Position numbers and translations under genes: made by a program | The notes under the pieces: generated by a model | Seen by the model: the letters and a program-made list of their open reading frames with translations, nothing else | Databases searched by the model: none | Told to the model about the DNA's origin: nothing | NCBI GenBank assembly: GCA_012033205.1 | Contig: JAAUSO010000010.1 | Span: 1-64,000 of the forward strand | Source of the DNA: Richelia sp. SL_2_1 | GTDB lineage: Bacteria; Cyanobacteriota; Cyanobacteriia; Cyanobacteriales; Nostocaceae | Reading direction: 5' to 3' | Length of the DNA: 64,000 nucleotides | Shown: one piece after another, positions 18,577 to 27,318 of the stretch | How positions within the stretch are numbered: position 1 is the stretch's first letter | Layout of the letters: each line of letters starts with the position of its first letter

Positions 18577-19089
18577 TCAGCTAATATTAACTGCACCGCG
18601 AAGAATGGCATCTAAAGCATCAAAATTTTCTAGTAACAAGTATGCAAATATAGCCCCACCCATTGAACCTAGAAATACTCCGCCATTAAGTTCGTTCCAT
18701 TCTTCACGAGTTTTTAATGGTCTCAGAGGGTCTTTACAATAAGAGCTATAAGCTCCACGGGGATTTCCTTGAAAAGTAGTCAAAGCAAAAATAGAAATGC
18801 CCAAACAGGCTAATGCAGTGATAAAAATAGCCGTAATTAATCCACTTAAATTAGCTCCATGAGCAGTTTCTCGAAGTGGTCCAATTACCACCTCTGGTCC
18901 CACTAAAAAATAACCATGAGCCATACCAATTTCTAGCCCTCGCATAAAAGGTGTTAAGCCTTTACGATAGGCAGGCAAATTATTAATAAAGGCTTTTGCT
19001 AAGGGAGAATCGTTGATTGGTGTGGATAAATTAGCAAGAAAGGGGTTGTCTTGATATGGTTTGATCACATCTATTTCGGTATTAGCCAT
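18577..19089 (-). CDS. psaL2: Photosystem I subunit XI, far-red form (PsaL2)
   Basis: 170 residues. The N-terminal IDVIKPYQDNPFLANLSTPIN and PAYRKGLTPFMRGLEIGMAHGYFLVGP are standard PsaL motifs, followed by three hydrophobic segments. PsaL organises oligomers of photosystem I and binds chlorophyll. Its place between psaB2 and psaI2 in the chlF-containing arm marks it as the far-red paralogue rather than the housekeeping copy. The Asn/Gly-rich NPRGAYSSYCKDPLRPL loop is stromal/lumenal linker sequence. Spectral tuning cannot be read from sequence. Confidence 0.9.
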   Translation of the reverse strand: MANTEIDVIKPYQDNPFLANLSTPINDSPLAKAFINNLPAYRKGLTPFMRGLEIGMAHGYFLVGPEVVIGPLRETAHGANLSGLITAIFITALACLGISIFALTTFQGNPRGAYSSYCKDPLRPLKTREEWNELNGGVFLGSMGGAIFAYLLLENFDALDAILRGAVNIS

Positions 19090-19581
19090 ATTTACCTACT
19101 GATTGTTTTTGTAATTTGTAATTTTTTGAAAATCTCTTATCTTTTATTTTAAAAATAAATAGTCTATAAATACAATGTTGATGCTTAATTGTTATAAAAA
19201 TCAATATTCAAGGAATCTTTTCGTAATAATTAATCATAAGAAAATCCTCTAACCATTAGGCTTTGGCTCACAGGTCAGAGGAGGTCGAATGACAAATTTT
19301 GTAAAGCTTAAAAATATTTTTTTCGTTTTGATAATATTGCGAATAAAATAATCTAACTATTTTAGGACTTACACACAGACTAGGATTTTATGTCATTACG
19401 AAGGAAGCAAAGTAATCGTAAAGGCTTATTTTTAGTTGTTGCCTAAGTCCTATGCAAATTTTCAGAAAGTTGTCACAATCGCGGCAAAAATAATCATATT
19501 AACAACTTTCTTTTTCAACAATCATTTAATGATGGTTAATTGTTAACAGTTATCACGGTTAACTGATAACTGATAACTGAT
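19090..19581. other. Spacer between psaB2 and psaL2 with MITE-like element
   Basis: 492 bases without a gene. It carries the 90-bp inverted-repeat element described separately (19363-19452) and tandem TTAACTG/GATAACTG units at about 19535-19580. It may contain a separate promoter for psaL2-psaI2. Confidence 0.5.
19363..19452. repeat. MITE-like element, 90 bp
   Basis: Perfect 9-base ends TAGGACTTA and TAAGTCCTA enclose 72 bases without coding capacity. The core AGGACTTAC is shared with the left end of the IS remnant at 17291, suggesting mobilisation by the same transposase class. Confidence 0.5.
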
Positions 19582-21804
19582 TTAACCTAATCGACTCGCC
19601 GTTGAAGCAATTAGAAATGCTCCATAGGTAGCAATATAACCAACTGTGAAGTGGGTTAAGCCAACCAAACGAGCCTGAACAATAGACAAAGCAACAGGCT
19701 TATCTCTCCAATAACCAAAAGATAATGGTGTTTGTTCGTGAGCCCAAGCGAGAGTTTCAATCAACTCTTGCCAATAACCCCGCCAAGTGATTAAGAACAT
19801 GAAACTCACAGCCCAAGCTAAGTGTCCTAAGAGGAACATCCAAGTCCAAACAGCAAGGTTATTAGTACCGTAGGGATTGTAACCGTTAATCAGGGATGCT
19901 GAATAGTTCCATAAATAATCTCGGAACCAGCCCATTAAATAAGTAGAATTTTCATTGAACTGGGCGACATTCCCTTGCCAAATAGCTAAATGCTTCCAGT
20001 GCCAGTAGAAGGTTATCCAACCGAGGGTATTGAGCATCCAGAATATGCCTAGGTAAGAAGCATCCCAAGCGGAGATGTCACAAGTCCCGCCACGACCTGG
20101 ACCATCACAAGGGAATGAGTAACCAAAATCTTTCTTATCCGGCATTAGTTTGGAACCACGGGCATCCAAAGCACCCTTAATTAAAACCAAGGCGGTGACG
20201 TGCAAACCGAGAGCAATTGCATGGTGAACCAAAAAGTCACCAGGACCAATTGTGAGGAATAACGAGTTAGTACTACTATTGATGGCATCTAGCCAGCCTG
20301 ATAACCAAACATTAGCGTGATTAGGCCATGCTGTAGAAGCAATACTATCTGGATTCGATAACAAAGTATTAAATCCGTAGAGTGCTTTACCATGAGCCGA
20401 CTGGATAAACTGAGCAAATACTGGCTCAATCAGGATTTGTTTGTCAGGTGTACCGAAAGCAACCTCTACATCATTGTGAACATACAATCCCAAAGTATGG
20501 AAGCCTAAGAATAGAGACACCCAACTCAAGTGAGCAATAATCGCTTCTTTGTGCTGCAAAACCCTGTCTAACACATTACCCTTATTCAATTCTGGGTCAT
20601 AGTCTTTAATCCAGAAGATAGCAGCGTGGGAAAATGCCCCTACCATCAAAAATCCAGCTATGTACTGGTGATGAGTATACAGCGCTGACATGGTAGTGAA
20701 GTCCCTAGCAATGAAAGCGTAAGGCGGCATTGAATACATATGCTGTGCCACCAAAGAACTTGCTACACCCAAAGCAGCTAGCGCTAAAGACAATTGGAAA
20801 TGTAATGAGTTGTTGATTGTGTCATACAGTCCTTGGTGAGGTAAATTGAACTGTCCTTCTACCTTTTGCCCAAAGAAGTTTTTAGCATTGAGCATTTCCT
20901 TCATGCTGTGACCGATACCCCAGTTGGTACGGTACATATGTCCCGCAACAATGAAAATTACTGCGATCGCCAAGTGGTGATGGGCCATATCTGTCAGCCA
21001 CAGCGATTCTGTTTGCGGGTGAAAGCCACCTAAAAAGGTGAGAATTGCCGTTCCTGCACCTTCGGAAGTACTAAATATATGATTGGCGGTATCTGGGTTT
21101 TGTGCGTAAATTCCCCAGTTTCCCGTGAAAAAAGGTAACAATCCTTTGGGGTGGGGAGCCACAGCCAGGAAATTATTCCAACCAACATGAATACCGCGAG
21201 ATTCTGGGATTGCAACGTGAACCAAATGTCCCGCCCAAGCCAAAGAACTAATACCGAATAAACCTGCAAGGTGATGATTTAGACGAGATTCATTGTTTTT
21301 AAACCAAGCAAGTCCAGGACGAAACCTAGGTCTGAGGTGCAGCCATCCTGCGAATAAGAATACAGCAGCAAGCAGTAAAAGAAACAACGAACCAGCATAA
21401 AGTTCATTATTTGTTCGCATACCGATGGTATACCACCAGTGGTAAACACCAGAGTAGCAAATATCAACCGGATTACGCGCTCCGGCTTGCGTAAAAGCCT
21501 CAATTGCTGGTGGTCCAAATTGAGCATCCCAAATAGCGTGAGCGATGGGATGTACATGGAGTGGATCTTTAATCCAAACTTCAAAGTTACCTTGCCAAGC
21601 AACGTGGAACAAAATACCCGATGTCCATAGAAAGATAATCGCCAAATGACCAAAATGAGAAGCAAAAATCCTTTGATAAAGATTTTCCTCGGTCATTCCG
21701 TCGTGACTTTCAAAATCATGAGCAGTTGCGATCGCATACCAAATGCGACGAGTCGTCGGGTCTTGTGCCAAGTCTTGGCTAAATTTGGGAAATTTAGTTG
21801 CCAT
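19582..21804 (-). CDS. psaB2: Photosystem I core protein PsaB2, far-red form
   Basis: 740 residues from the ATG at 21804 ([16 protein letters not shown]), the typical PsaB start; 24 further in-frame residues upstream are not family-like. It carries the [18 protein letters not shown] segment, whose two Cys ligate the FX iron-sulfur cluster shared with PsaA, and 11 expected membrane helices with many chlorophyll-ligand His residues. PsaB forms one half of the photosystem I reaction centre. Paired with psaA2 upstream (about 300 bases away) and psaL2 downstream. Assignment as the far-red paralogue rests on the chlF/rfp context. Confidence 0.94.
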   Translation of the reverse strand: MATKFPKFSQDLAQDPTTRRIWYAIATAHDFESHDGMTEENLYQRIFASHFGHLAIIFLWTSGILFHVAWQGNFEVWIKDPLHVHPIAHAIWDAQFGPPAIEAFTQAGARNPVDICYSGVYHWWYTIGMRTNNELYAGSLFLLLLAAVFLFAGWLHLRPRFRPGLAWFKNNESRLNHHLAGLFGISSLAWAGHLVHVAIPESRGIHVGWNNFLAVAPHPKGLLPFFTGNWGIYAQNPDTANHIFSTSEGAGTAILTFLGGFHPQTESLWLTDMAHHHLAIAVIFIVAGHMYRTNWGIGHSMKEMLNAKNFFGQKVEGQFNLPHQGLYDTINNSLHFQLSLALAALGVASSLVAQHMYSMPPYAFIARDFTTMSALYTHHQYIAGFLMVGAFSHAAIFWIKDYDPELNKGNVLDRVLQHKEAIIAHLSWVSLFLGFHTLGLYVHNDVEVAFGTPDKQILIEPVFAQFIQSAHGKALYGFNTLLSNPDSIASTAWPNHANVWLSGWLDAINSSTNSLFLTIGPGDFLVHHAIALGLHVTALVLIKGALDARGSKLMPDKKDFGYSFPCDGPGRGGTCDISAWDASYLGIFWMLNTLGWITFYWHWKHLAIWQGNVAQFNENSTYLMGWFRDYLWNYSASLINGYNPYGTNNLAVWTWMFLLGHLAWAVSFMFLITWRGYWQELIETLAWAHEQTPLSFGYWRDKPVALSIVQARLVGLTHFTVGYIATYGAFLIASTASRLG

Positions 21805-22103
21805 ACACTTTGATTGTTTGTAATACTGGATTTTTTTTGTTTTTTGCGGAGTAGAGTGCGAGCAAGATGCTCGCACTACCTTAACCCATCAAAATTAATG
21901 AAAAGAATTATTAGTGGTTTACCACATTAATTTTGAGGGGTATTACTTCAGTCCTATTTATAGGACTTTCGCTATTAGACAGGGACTTTCAGTCCCTGGC
22001 GGATTAGATACCCACCCCGCATCATTAATGTGGTCGAATACTAGGTGAGAATGGATATTCTTAAGGCTCTATCTGAGATAACAGAGGCACACCGAAGCTT
22101 GAT

Positions 22104-24466
22104 TTAACCAAGTGCGCTCATTCGCGCTAGGAAGAATGCCCAAGTGGTAACAATTCCTCCCAATAGGTAGTGAGCAACTCCCACAGCCCGACCTTGAACG
22201 ATACTTAAAGCACGGGGCTGAATCGCAGTAGTAATTTTCAACTTGTTGTGCGCCCAAACAATCGATTCAATCAGTTCTTGCCAGTAACCGCGACCGCTAA
22301 ATAGGAACATCAAGCTAAAGCCAAAAACGAAGTGTCCAGCCAAGAACATTAACCCGTATGCAGAAAGTGCTGTATTGTATGAATTGATTACTTGGGAAGA
22401 TTGCGCCCAAAGAAAGTCCCGCAACCAACCATTATTGGTAATCGATGACATCGCAAAGTTGCCACCAGTAATGTGAGTGACTGCCCCATTTCCATCAACC
22501 GTCCCCCAAACATCCGATTGCATCTTCCAAAAGAAGTGGAAAATTACCATGGACAGGGAATTATACATCCAGAAAAGTCCCAAGAATACATGGTCCCAAG
22601 CAGAGACTTGACAAGTACCCCCGCGACCTGGACCATCGCAAGGAAAGCGGAAACCAAGGTTTGCTTTATCTGGAATTAACCGGGAACTACGGGCAAATAA
22701 TACACCTTTGAGCAGAACTAGTACTGTGACGTGAATTGTAAAAGCGTGGATGTGGTGGATTAAGAAATCAGCCGTTCCCAAAGGTATAGGCATCATTGCC
22801 ACTTTACCACCGACGGCAAGAATACCGCCTCCAAAGGCATAGCTTACAGGCTCGTGCAAACCTGGAGCCGTTATTCCCAGTCCAGAGGTTTGTAAATTGT
22901 GCAAACCCCCAAACATATTGCCCAAAGGTGTAGCCGCTTGCAATCCCAGATTTCCAATTGCCATTGTGTGAATATGTTGTATCCACTGAGCAAAAATAGG
23001 CTGCAATTGAATTCCCGTATCCGAGAACATATCTTGAGGACGACCAAAAGCCCGCATTGTGTCGTTGTGACAATAAATTGCAAAGCTGTGGAAGCCGAGG
23101 AACTGACACACCCAAGCGAGGTGAGAGATAATTGCATCTCGGTGTCGAATTACGCGGTCTAATACATTATTATTTACTTCCGGGTCATAGTCTCGCACCA
23201 TATAAATTGCTGCATGAGCGGCGGCACCGACTATTAAAAAGCCTCCAATCCATATATGATGCGTGAACAGAGATAAAACTGTGGCATAGTCTGTTGCCAA
23301 ATATGGATAGGGCGGCATTGCATACATATGATGGGCAATATGATACTTAGAGAGCCCAACATTGCCAGATTGAGTGATAACTGAGCGTGCCAGGAAGTTG
23401 TCAGGACTTGGTAAAGACCTTTATGACCTCTAGGACCAATAAAGCTCAAAAATGGCAGCATATTGGGACTTCTCAGGTCATCGAGCATGAGTTTGATATT
23501 ATGACCAATACCCCAATTAGTGCGGTACATATGACCAGCAACAATGAACATTACAGCTATAGCTAAGTGATGGTGAGCTACATCTGTTAACCACAAACCG
23601 CCAGTAGTAGGATTAAGACCACCGTTAAATGTCAGAAATTCTTTGTATCTACCCCAATTCAAAGTAAAGAATGGTACCACTCCACTGATAAAACCCCAAT
23701 CAATACCGGGATATAATCTTCCCATCAAGCTAGGGTTCAAGATGAATTCATGAGGTAGAGGAATATCCTTAAGAGCTACTCCAGCATCCAGCAGCTTGTT
23801 AGTAGGTAAAGAAACATGAATTAGGTGTCCGCACCAGCCCAAGGAACCCAAACCTAAAAGTCCAGCCAAGTGATGATTTAACATCGACTCAACATTCTGA
23901 AACCATTCTAGTTTGGGAGCGCGTTTGTGATAGTGGAACCAACCAGCAAATAGCATCAATGCTGCCATTACCAAGGCTCCAATTGCTGTGCAGTATAATT
24001 GGAACGCATTTGTAAATCCAGCACCCCGCCACAACTGGAAAAGTCCAGAGGTGATTTGAATCCCGTGGAAGCCATCACCCATATCGGCATTCAAAATTTC
24101 TTGACCAAATATAGGCCAGACTACTTGAGCGCTTGGTTTAATACCAGTGGGATTTGTCATCCAAGATTCAAAATTGGAAAAATTTGCCCCATGAAAATAC
24201 ATCCCGCTCAACCAGATAAAAATCACTGCTAAATGTCCAAAATGAGCAGCGAAGATTTTGCGAGATACATCTTCTAAGTCACTGGTATGAGTATCGAAAT
24301 CATGAGCAAGAGCGTGCAGATTCCAAATCCAAGTTGTGGTTTTTGGGCCTCTAGCAAGGGAGCGATCAAAGTGTCCTGGTTTTGACCACTTCTCAAAAGA
24401 AGTAGGCACCGGATCTTTATCGACTACTATTTTTACTTTTTGCTCTCGCTCTGGAGTTATTGTCAT
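22104..24466 (-). CDS. psaA2: Photosystem I core protein PsaA2, far-red form, one-base frameshift
   Basis: Starts [20 protein letters not shown] after a strong AGGAGG (24475-24480). The frame is lost at about 23340: one frame ends LGSLSII followed by nonsense, and the next resumes at [11 protein letters not shown]. Family sequence is continuous as SLSII[11 protein letters not shown], so a single base is missing; restored length is 787 residues, normal for PsaA. FX ligands lie in [18 protein letters not shown]. PsaA binds P700, A0, A1 and FX with PsaB. The far-red version accommodates chlorophyll f. Since nothing else is damaged, I infer a sequence error. Confidence 0.9.
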
Positions 24467-24583
24467 AATGATTGCCTCCTTTTTGCAATAGGGTTGGGGG
24501 GGAATCTCTTGTATTTTTTCATCAAGGTGATAGCCCCAAAGACTTGATAAATAAATCTTTCATCGTTATTCACCAGACTATAA

Positions 24584-25690
24584 TTACTTCACAGGCATTA
24601 CTATTTGAGAAGATAAATCCAAGGGGAAAGAGTAAATTTTGCCTTCGTCCATCACTTTTATTCCTAAATCAGCCCAGCTAATCGAATCAGCCCAGCTATT
24701 GATTACTCGCCCTTGGCTATCGTGTATGTGCTGATTAAAATTCAAGCCATTGATATTAAATGCCATAGAAACGACACCCAAAGCCGCAGACCAAATTCCT
24801 ACCACCGGCACAATTGCTAATAACAAATGCAAATTGCGCTTGTTTATGAAGCTCAAGCGATGCCAGAGAAGCCTTCCCAAATAATTATGGGCTGCCATGA
24901 AATTGTAACTTGATTGATTGTGTTTGTGACGATGTTCTCTGGGAAAGTTTAGAGTCGAAGTGACTAAAGAACCATGCATAGCGCTCAAGAATGCCCCTCC
25001 CAAAACTCCAACTACTCCAATCATGTGAAATGGATTCATCAGAAAATTGTGTTCAGCTTGTAGCTTGAACATGAAATAGAAAGTCCCCGAAATTCCTAAA
25101 GGCATTCCCTCACAAAACCCTCCTTGTCCAATTGGATAAACTAACAGTACTGCTGCTGTGGCACTGACTGGAGCAGAGAAAGCTAAACTAATCCAAGGAC
25201 GCATTCCCAAACGATAACTCAACTCCCATTCCCGATCTTGATAGCAATAGATGCCAATCAAAAAATGCAGCACAATCAGCTGATATGGACCTCCATTGCA
25301 CAGCCATTCCTCAAAGGACGCTGCTGCCCAAACAGGGTAAAAGTGCAGTCCAATCGCTGCTGATGTGGGAACAACCCCAGCAGTAATAATGTTATTTCCT
25401 TGTAACAAAGAACCAGAAATTGGTTCTCCCCAGCCAGTCATATCTACGGGAGGAGCAGCAATAAAGGCAATTATAAAAACAATTGCGGCAATGGAAAGAG
25501 TCGGTATCATCACTAGTCCAAACCAGCCAATATACAGACGATTATCGGTGCTAGTTACCCATTCACAAAATCTTTCCCATACCAAAGAAAAATCGCTTCT
25601 TTCTACAAGATTGTTTGGATTTTGATGTTTATCGACCAAATCACTATGGCTTGAGGTCGTAATTGTGCGTTGTAATTCAGACTGTACCAT
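24584..25690 (-). CDS. chlF: Chlorophyll f synthase (super-rogue D1, PsbA4)
   Basis: 368 residues, a D1 homologue with a 24-residue N-terminal extension. It has the diagnostic QD pair (Q151-D152) where D1 has Met127-Gly128, in [14 protein letters not shown]. TyrZ is kept (Y185), as are the E189/H190 equivalents (E213, H214) and the H198 equivalent (H222). Several water-oxidation ligands are changed: D170 to Glu (E194), H332 to Asp, H337 to Tyr and A344 to Ser (tail [15 protein letters not shown]). The D-E loop is shortened. ChlF is a light-dependent enzyme that converts chlorophyll a (or chlorophyllide) to chlorophyll f. It precedes psaA2 on the same strand. Confidence 0.95.
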   Translation of the reverse strand: MVQSELQRTITTSSHSDLVDKHQNPNNLVERSDFSLVWERFCEWVTSTDNRLYIGWFGLVMIPTLSIAAIVFIIAFIAAPPVDMTGWGEPISGSLLQGNNIITAGVVPTSAAIGLHFYPVWAAASFEEWLCNGGPYQLIVLHFLIGIYCYQDREWELSYRLGMRPWISLAFSAPVSATAAVLLVYPIGQGGFCEGMPLGISGTFYFMFKLQAEHNFLMNPFHMIGVVGVLGGAFLSAMHGSLVTSTLNFPREHRHKHNQSSYNFMAAHNYLGRLLWHRLSFINKRNLHLLLAIVPVVGIWSAALGVVSMAFNINGLNFNQHIHDSQGRVINSWADSISWADLGIKVMDEGKIYSFPLDLSSQIVMPVK

Positions 25691-26180
25691 TTAATTAATG
25701 GCTCCTTAGTCTAGGGTAGAGGTCACTAAATTTTAGATTTTGGATTTAGGATTTTAGATTGATCGGGAAAATAATCCAGGGGCTTGTGATTTTTTTATCC
25801 AAGGAGGAAGTTTGAATTTGAATTATTTAATCCAAAACCCCGATACTTGCTGTTCAAAAAGTCGGAACGCAATGCAGTATTGTCCAAATCTAAAATCTAA
25901 AATTCATGGTTGACAATGTAATCAAAGAATTTCAACAGAACATTCAACTTTTGAGAAAATATATCTATTATTAGCATTTGAGAAAGTATCTACTTCTGAT
26001 TTACTAATGATATAAACTCCAATTTGTTGATGATTTATGATGAATTTTCTCAGCAATAGATTAGTTGCTATTTGGAGAATAAAAAAAAGTTCTGAAGAAC
26101 TTATGAAGAAGAAGATTATATTTACAAAAGCTTACATTTATGTAAATATTTATTTAAATAAAATACGGCAAATTCAGTTA
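25691..26180. promoter_or_regulatory. Upstream region of chlF with direct repeats
   Basis: 490 bases between the RfpC-like gene and chlF. Two similar motifs, TTTGAGAAAATATATCTA (25950-25967) and TTTGAGAAAGTATCTA (25977-25992), start 27 bases apart. A third partial match, TTTGAGAACTGCATCT, occurs at 32195 in the psbA3/rfpB control region. They could be binding sites of the far-red regulator, but AT-rich chance similarity is possible. Confidence 0.3.
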
Positions 26181-26570
26181 TTAATATTCCCAATTCAGTG
26201 CAACCGCGACTTGTCTAGCTAAGGTTAATAAATCAAAAGGCTTGATAATTGCTGCCGTTACTCCAAGTTCGGTTAATTGAGACAATTCTTGATACTGTTC
26301 CGTAGAAGTTAATAAAATTATCGGGATTTGCTGAGTAGTCGGTTTATTCTGTAACTCTTGCAATATGGTATTGCAATCAAAATCAAATATAATTTCATTC
26401 AAATCCAAAATAATTGCATCAGCTTGTTCGGTTGTAGCTTTGGCAATAGCTTCATTTAGGGAGTTCGTGATTACAACCGAACAGCCTGCTATTGTTTCTA
26501 AGCAAACCTGAGTAACTTCCTGTATGGCATCTACATTTTCAATAATTAGTAGGATACGTCGGTGGTTCAC
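26181..26570 (-). CDS. RfpC-like single-domain response regulator with degenerate acidic pocket
   Basis: 129 residues from a GTG start (no in-frame ATG upstream before a stop). It aligns along its length with RfpC next door (TQVCLE, ATTEQADAIILD, IPIILLT, GV...IIKPFD, TLA), so it is probably a duplication. The phosphoacceptor Asp (D56), Thr and Lys (IIKPFD) remain, but the Asp pair that binds magnesium is E11-N12, and the MMPEMDG segment is replaced by LNEIIFDFD. It may be unable to accept phosphate normally, acting as a decoy, a phosphate sink modifier or a decaying copy. It lies between chlF and rfpC in the regulatory part of the FaRLiP island. Confidence 0.8.
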   Translation of the reverse strand: MNHRRILLIIENVDAIQEVTQVCLETIAGCSVVITNSLNEAIAKATTEQADAIILDLNEIIFDFDCNTILQELQNKPTTQQIPIILLTSTEQYQELSQLTELGVTAAIIKPFDLLTLARQVAVALNWEY

Positions 26571-26720
26571 TATTTACATTTACCCATGGGTGCCAAGTAT
26601 TTTCTGGCTACCAAATCCCGCTGGTGGATACTTGTTGAATTATTTTTGGTGATTTGTTAGCCAGCTTCACCTTGTAGGGTAAGTAAAAACTATGAATAAC
26701 CCATGAAGAAAATACAATTC

Positions 26721-27088
26721 TCATTGCAAAACTTGAGTAATTTCGTGAGCCAAAGTAAACGGATCATAAGGTTTGGTTATAACTCCGGCAACACAAAGTT
26801 GAGTAAAATGACGCTTTTCGGCAGGTTGAGCTTTTGCTGTGAGTAGAATCACAGGAATATTTTGGTAATCGGATTCTCTTGTAGTTTCTCAAAAGTTGTC
26901 AACCCGTCCATCTCTGGCATCATTACATCTAGAAGAATCGCATCAGGCTGCTCTGTTGCGGCTGTAACTAAACCTTCTTTACCTGAAGCAGCACTCAGAA
27001 CTTCCCATTCACCTAAAATTTCTAAACACATTTGAGTGGCTTCTCGGATATCTCGATCATCATCAATGATTAAAATACGTTTGGTCAT
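26721..27088 (-). CDS. rfpC: Response regulator RfpC, one-base frameshift
   Basis: Single receiver domain, 122 residues when restored. Acidic residues D9-D10-D11, phosphoacceptor D54 in ILLDVMMPEMDG, Thr in ILLTAK and Lys in ITKPYDP are all present across the two frames. The frame breaks after ENPITK at about 26858-26862, in an A-run, and resumes as IPVILLTAKAQPAEKRHF to the stop at 26721. The start at 27088 (MTKRILIIDDD) is chosen because the 34 in-frame residues before it are not receiver-like. RfpC is the proposed phosphotransfer intermediate between the sensor RfpA and the DNA-binding RfpB. Confidence 0.85.
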
Positions 27089-27318
27089 ATATTGCACCAT
27101 TAAAACTATAGTCAAAATAATTACTAATTTTTTAGCTTCGTTTTCACCCGCCTGATACTGCAAGTCCCCGCTCTTATAGCATAAGTCCATTAAAATGGAC
27201 TGAAAATACAGGAAATAAAATCTAAAAATTTATAACTATAAAATTTATAATTTAGTTAATTATTTGTAAGTTACAAAATATGTGTTTGCTCATTTTTTCT
27301 TTTGCCAATAGCTAATGA

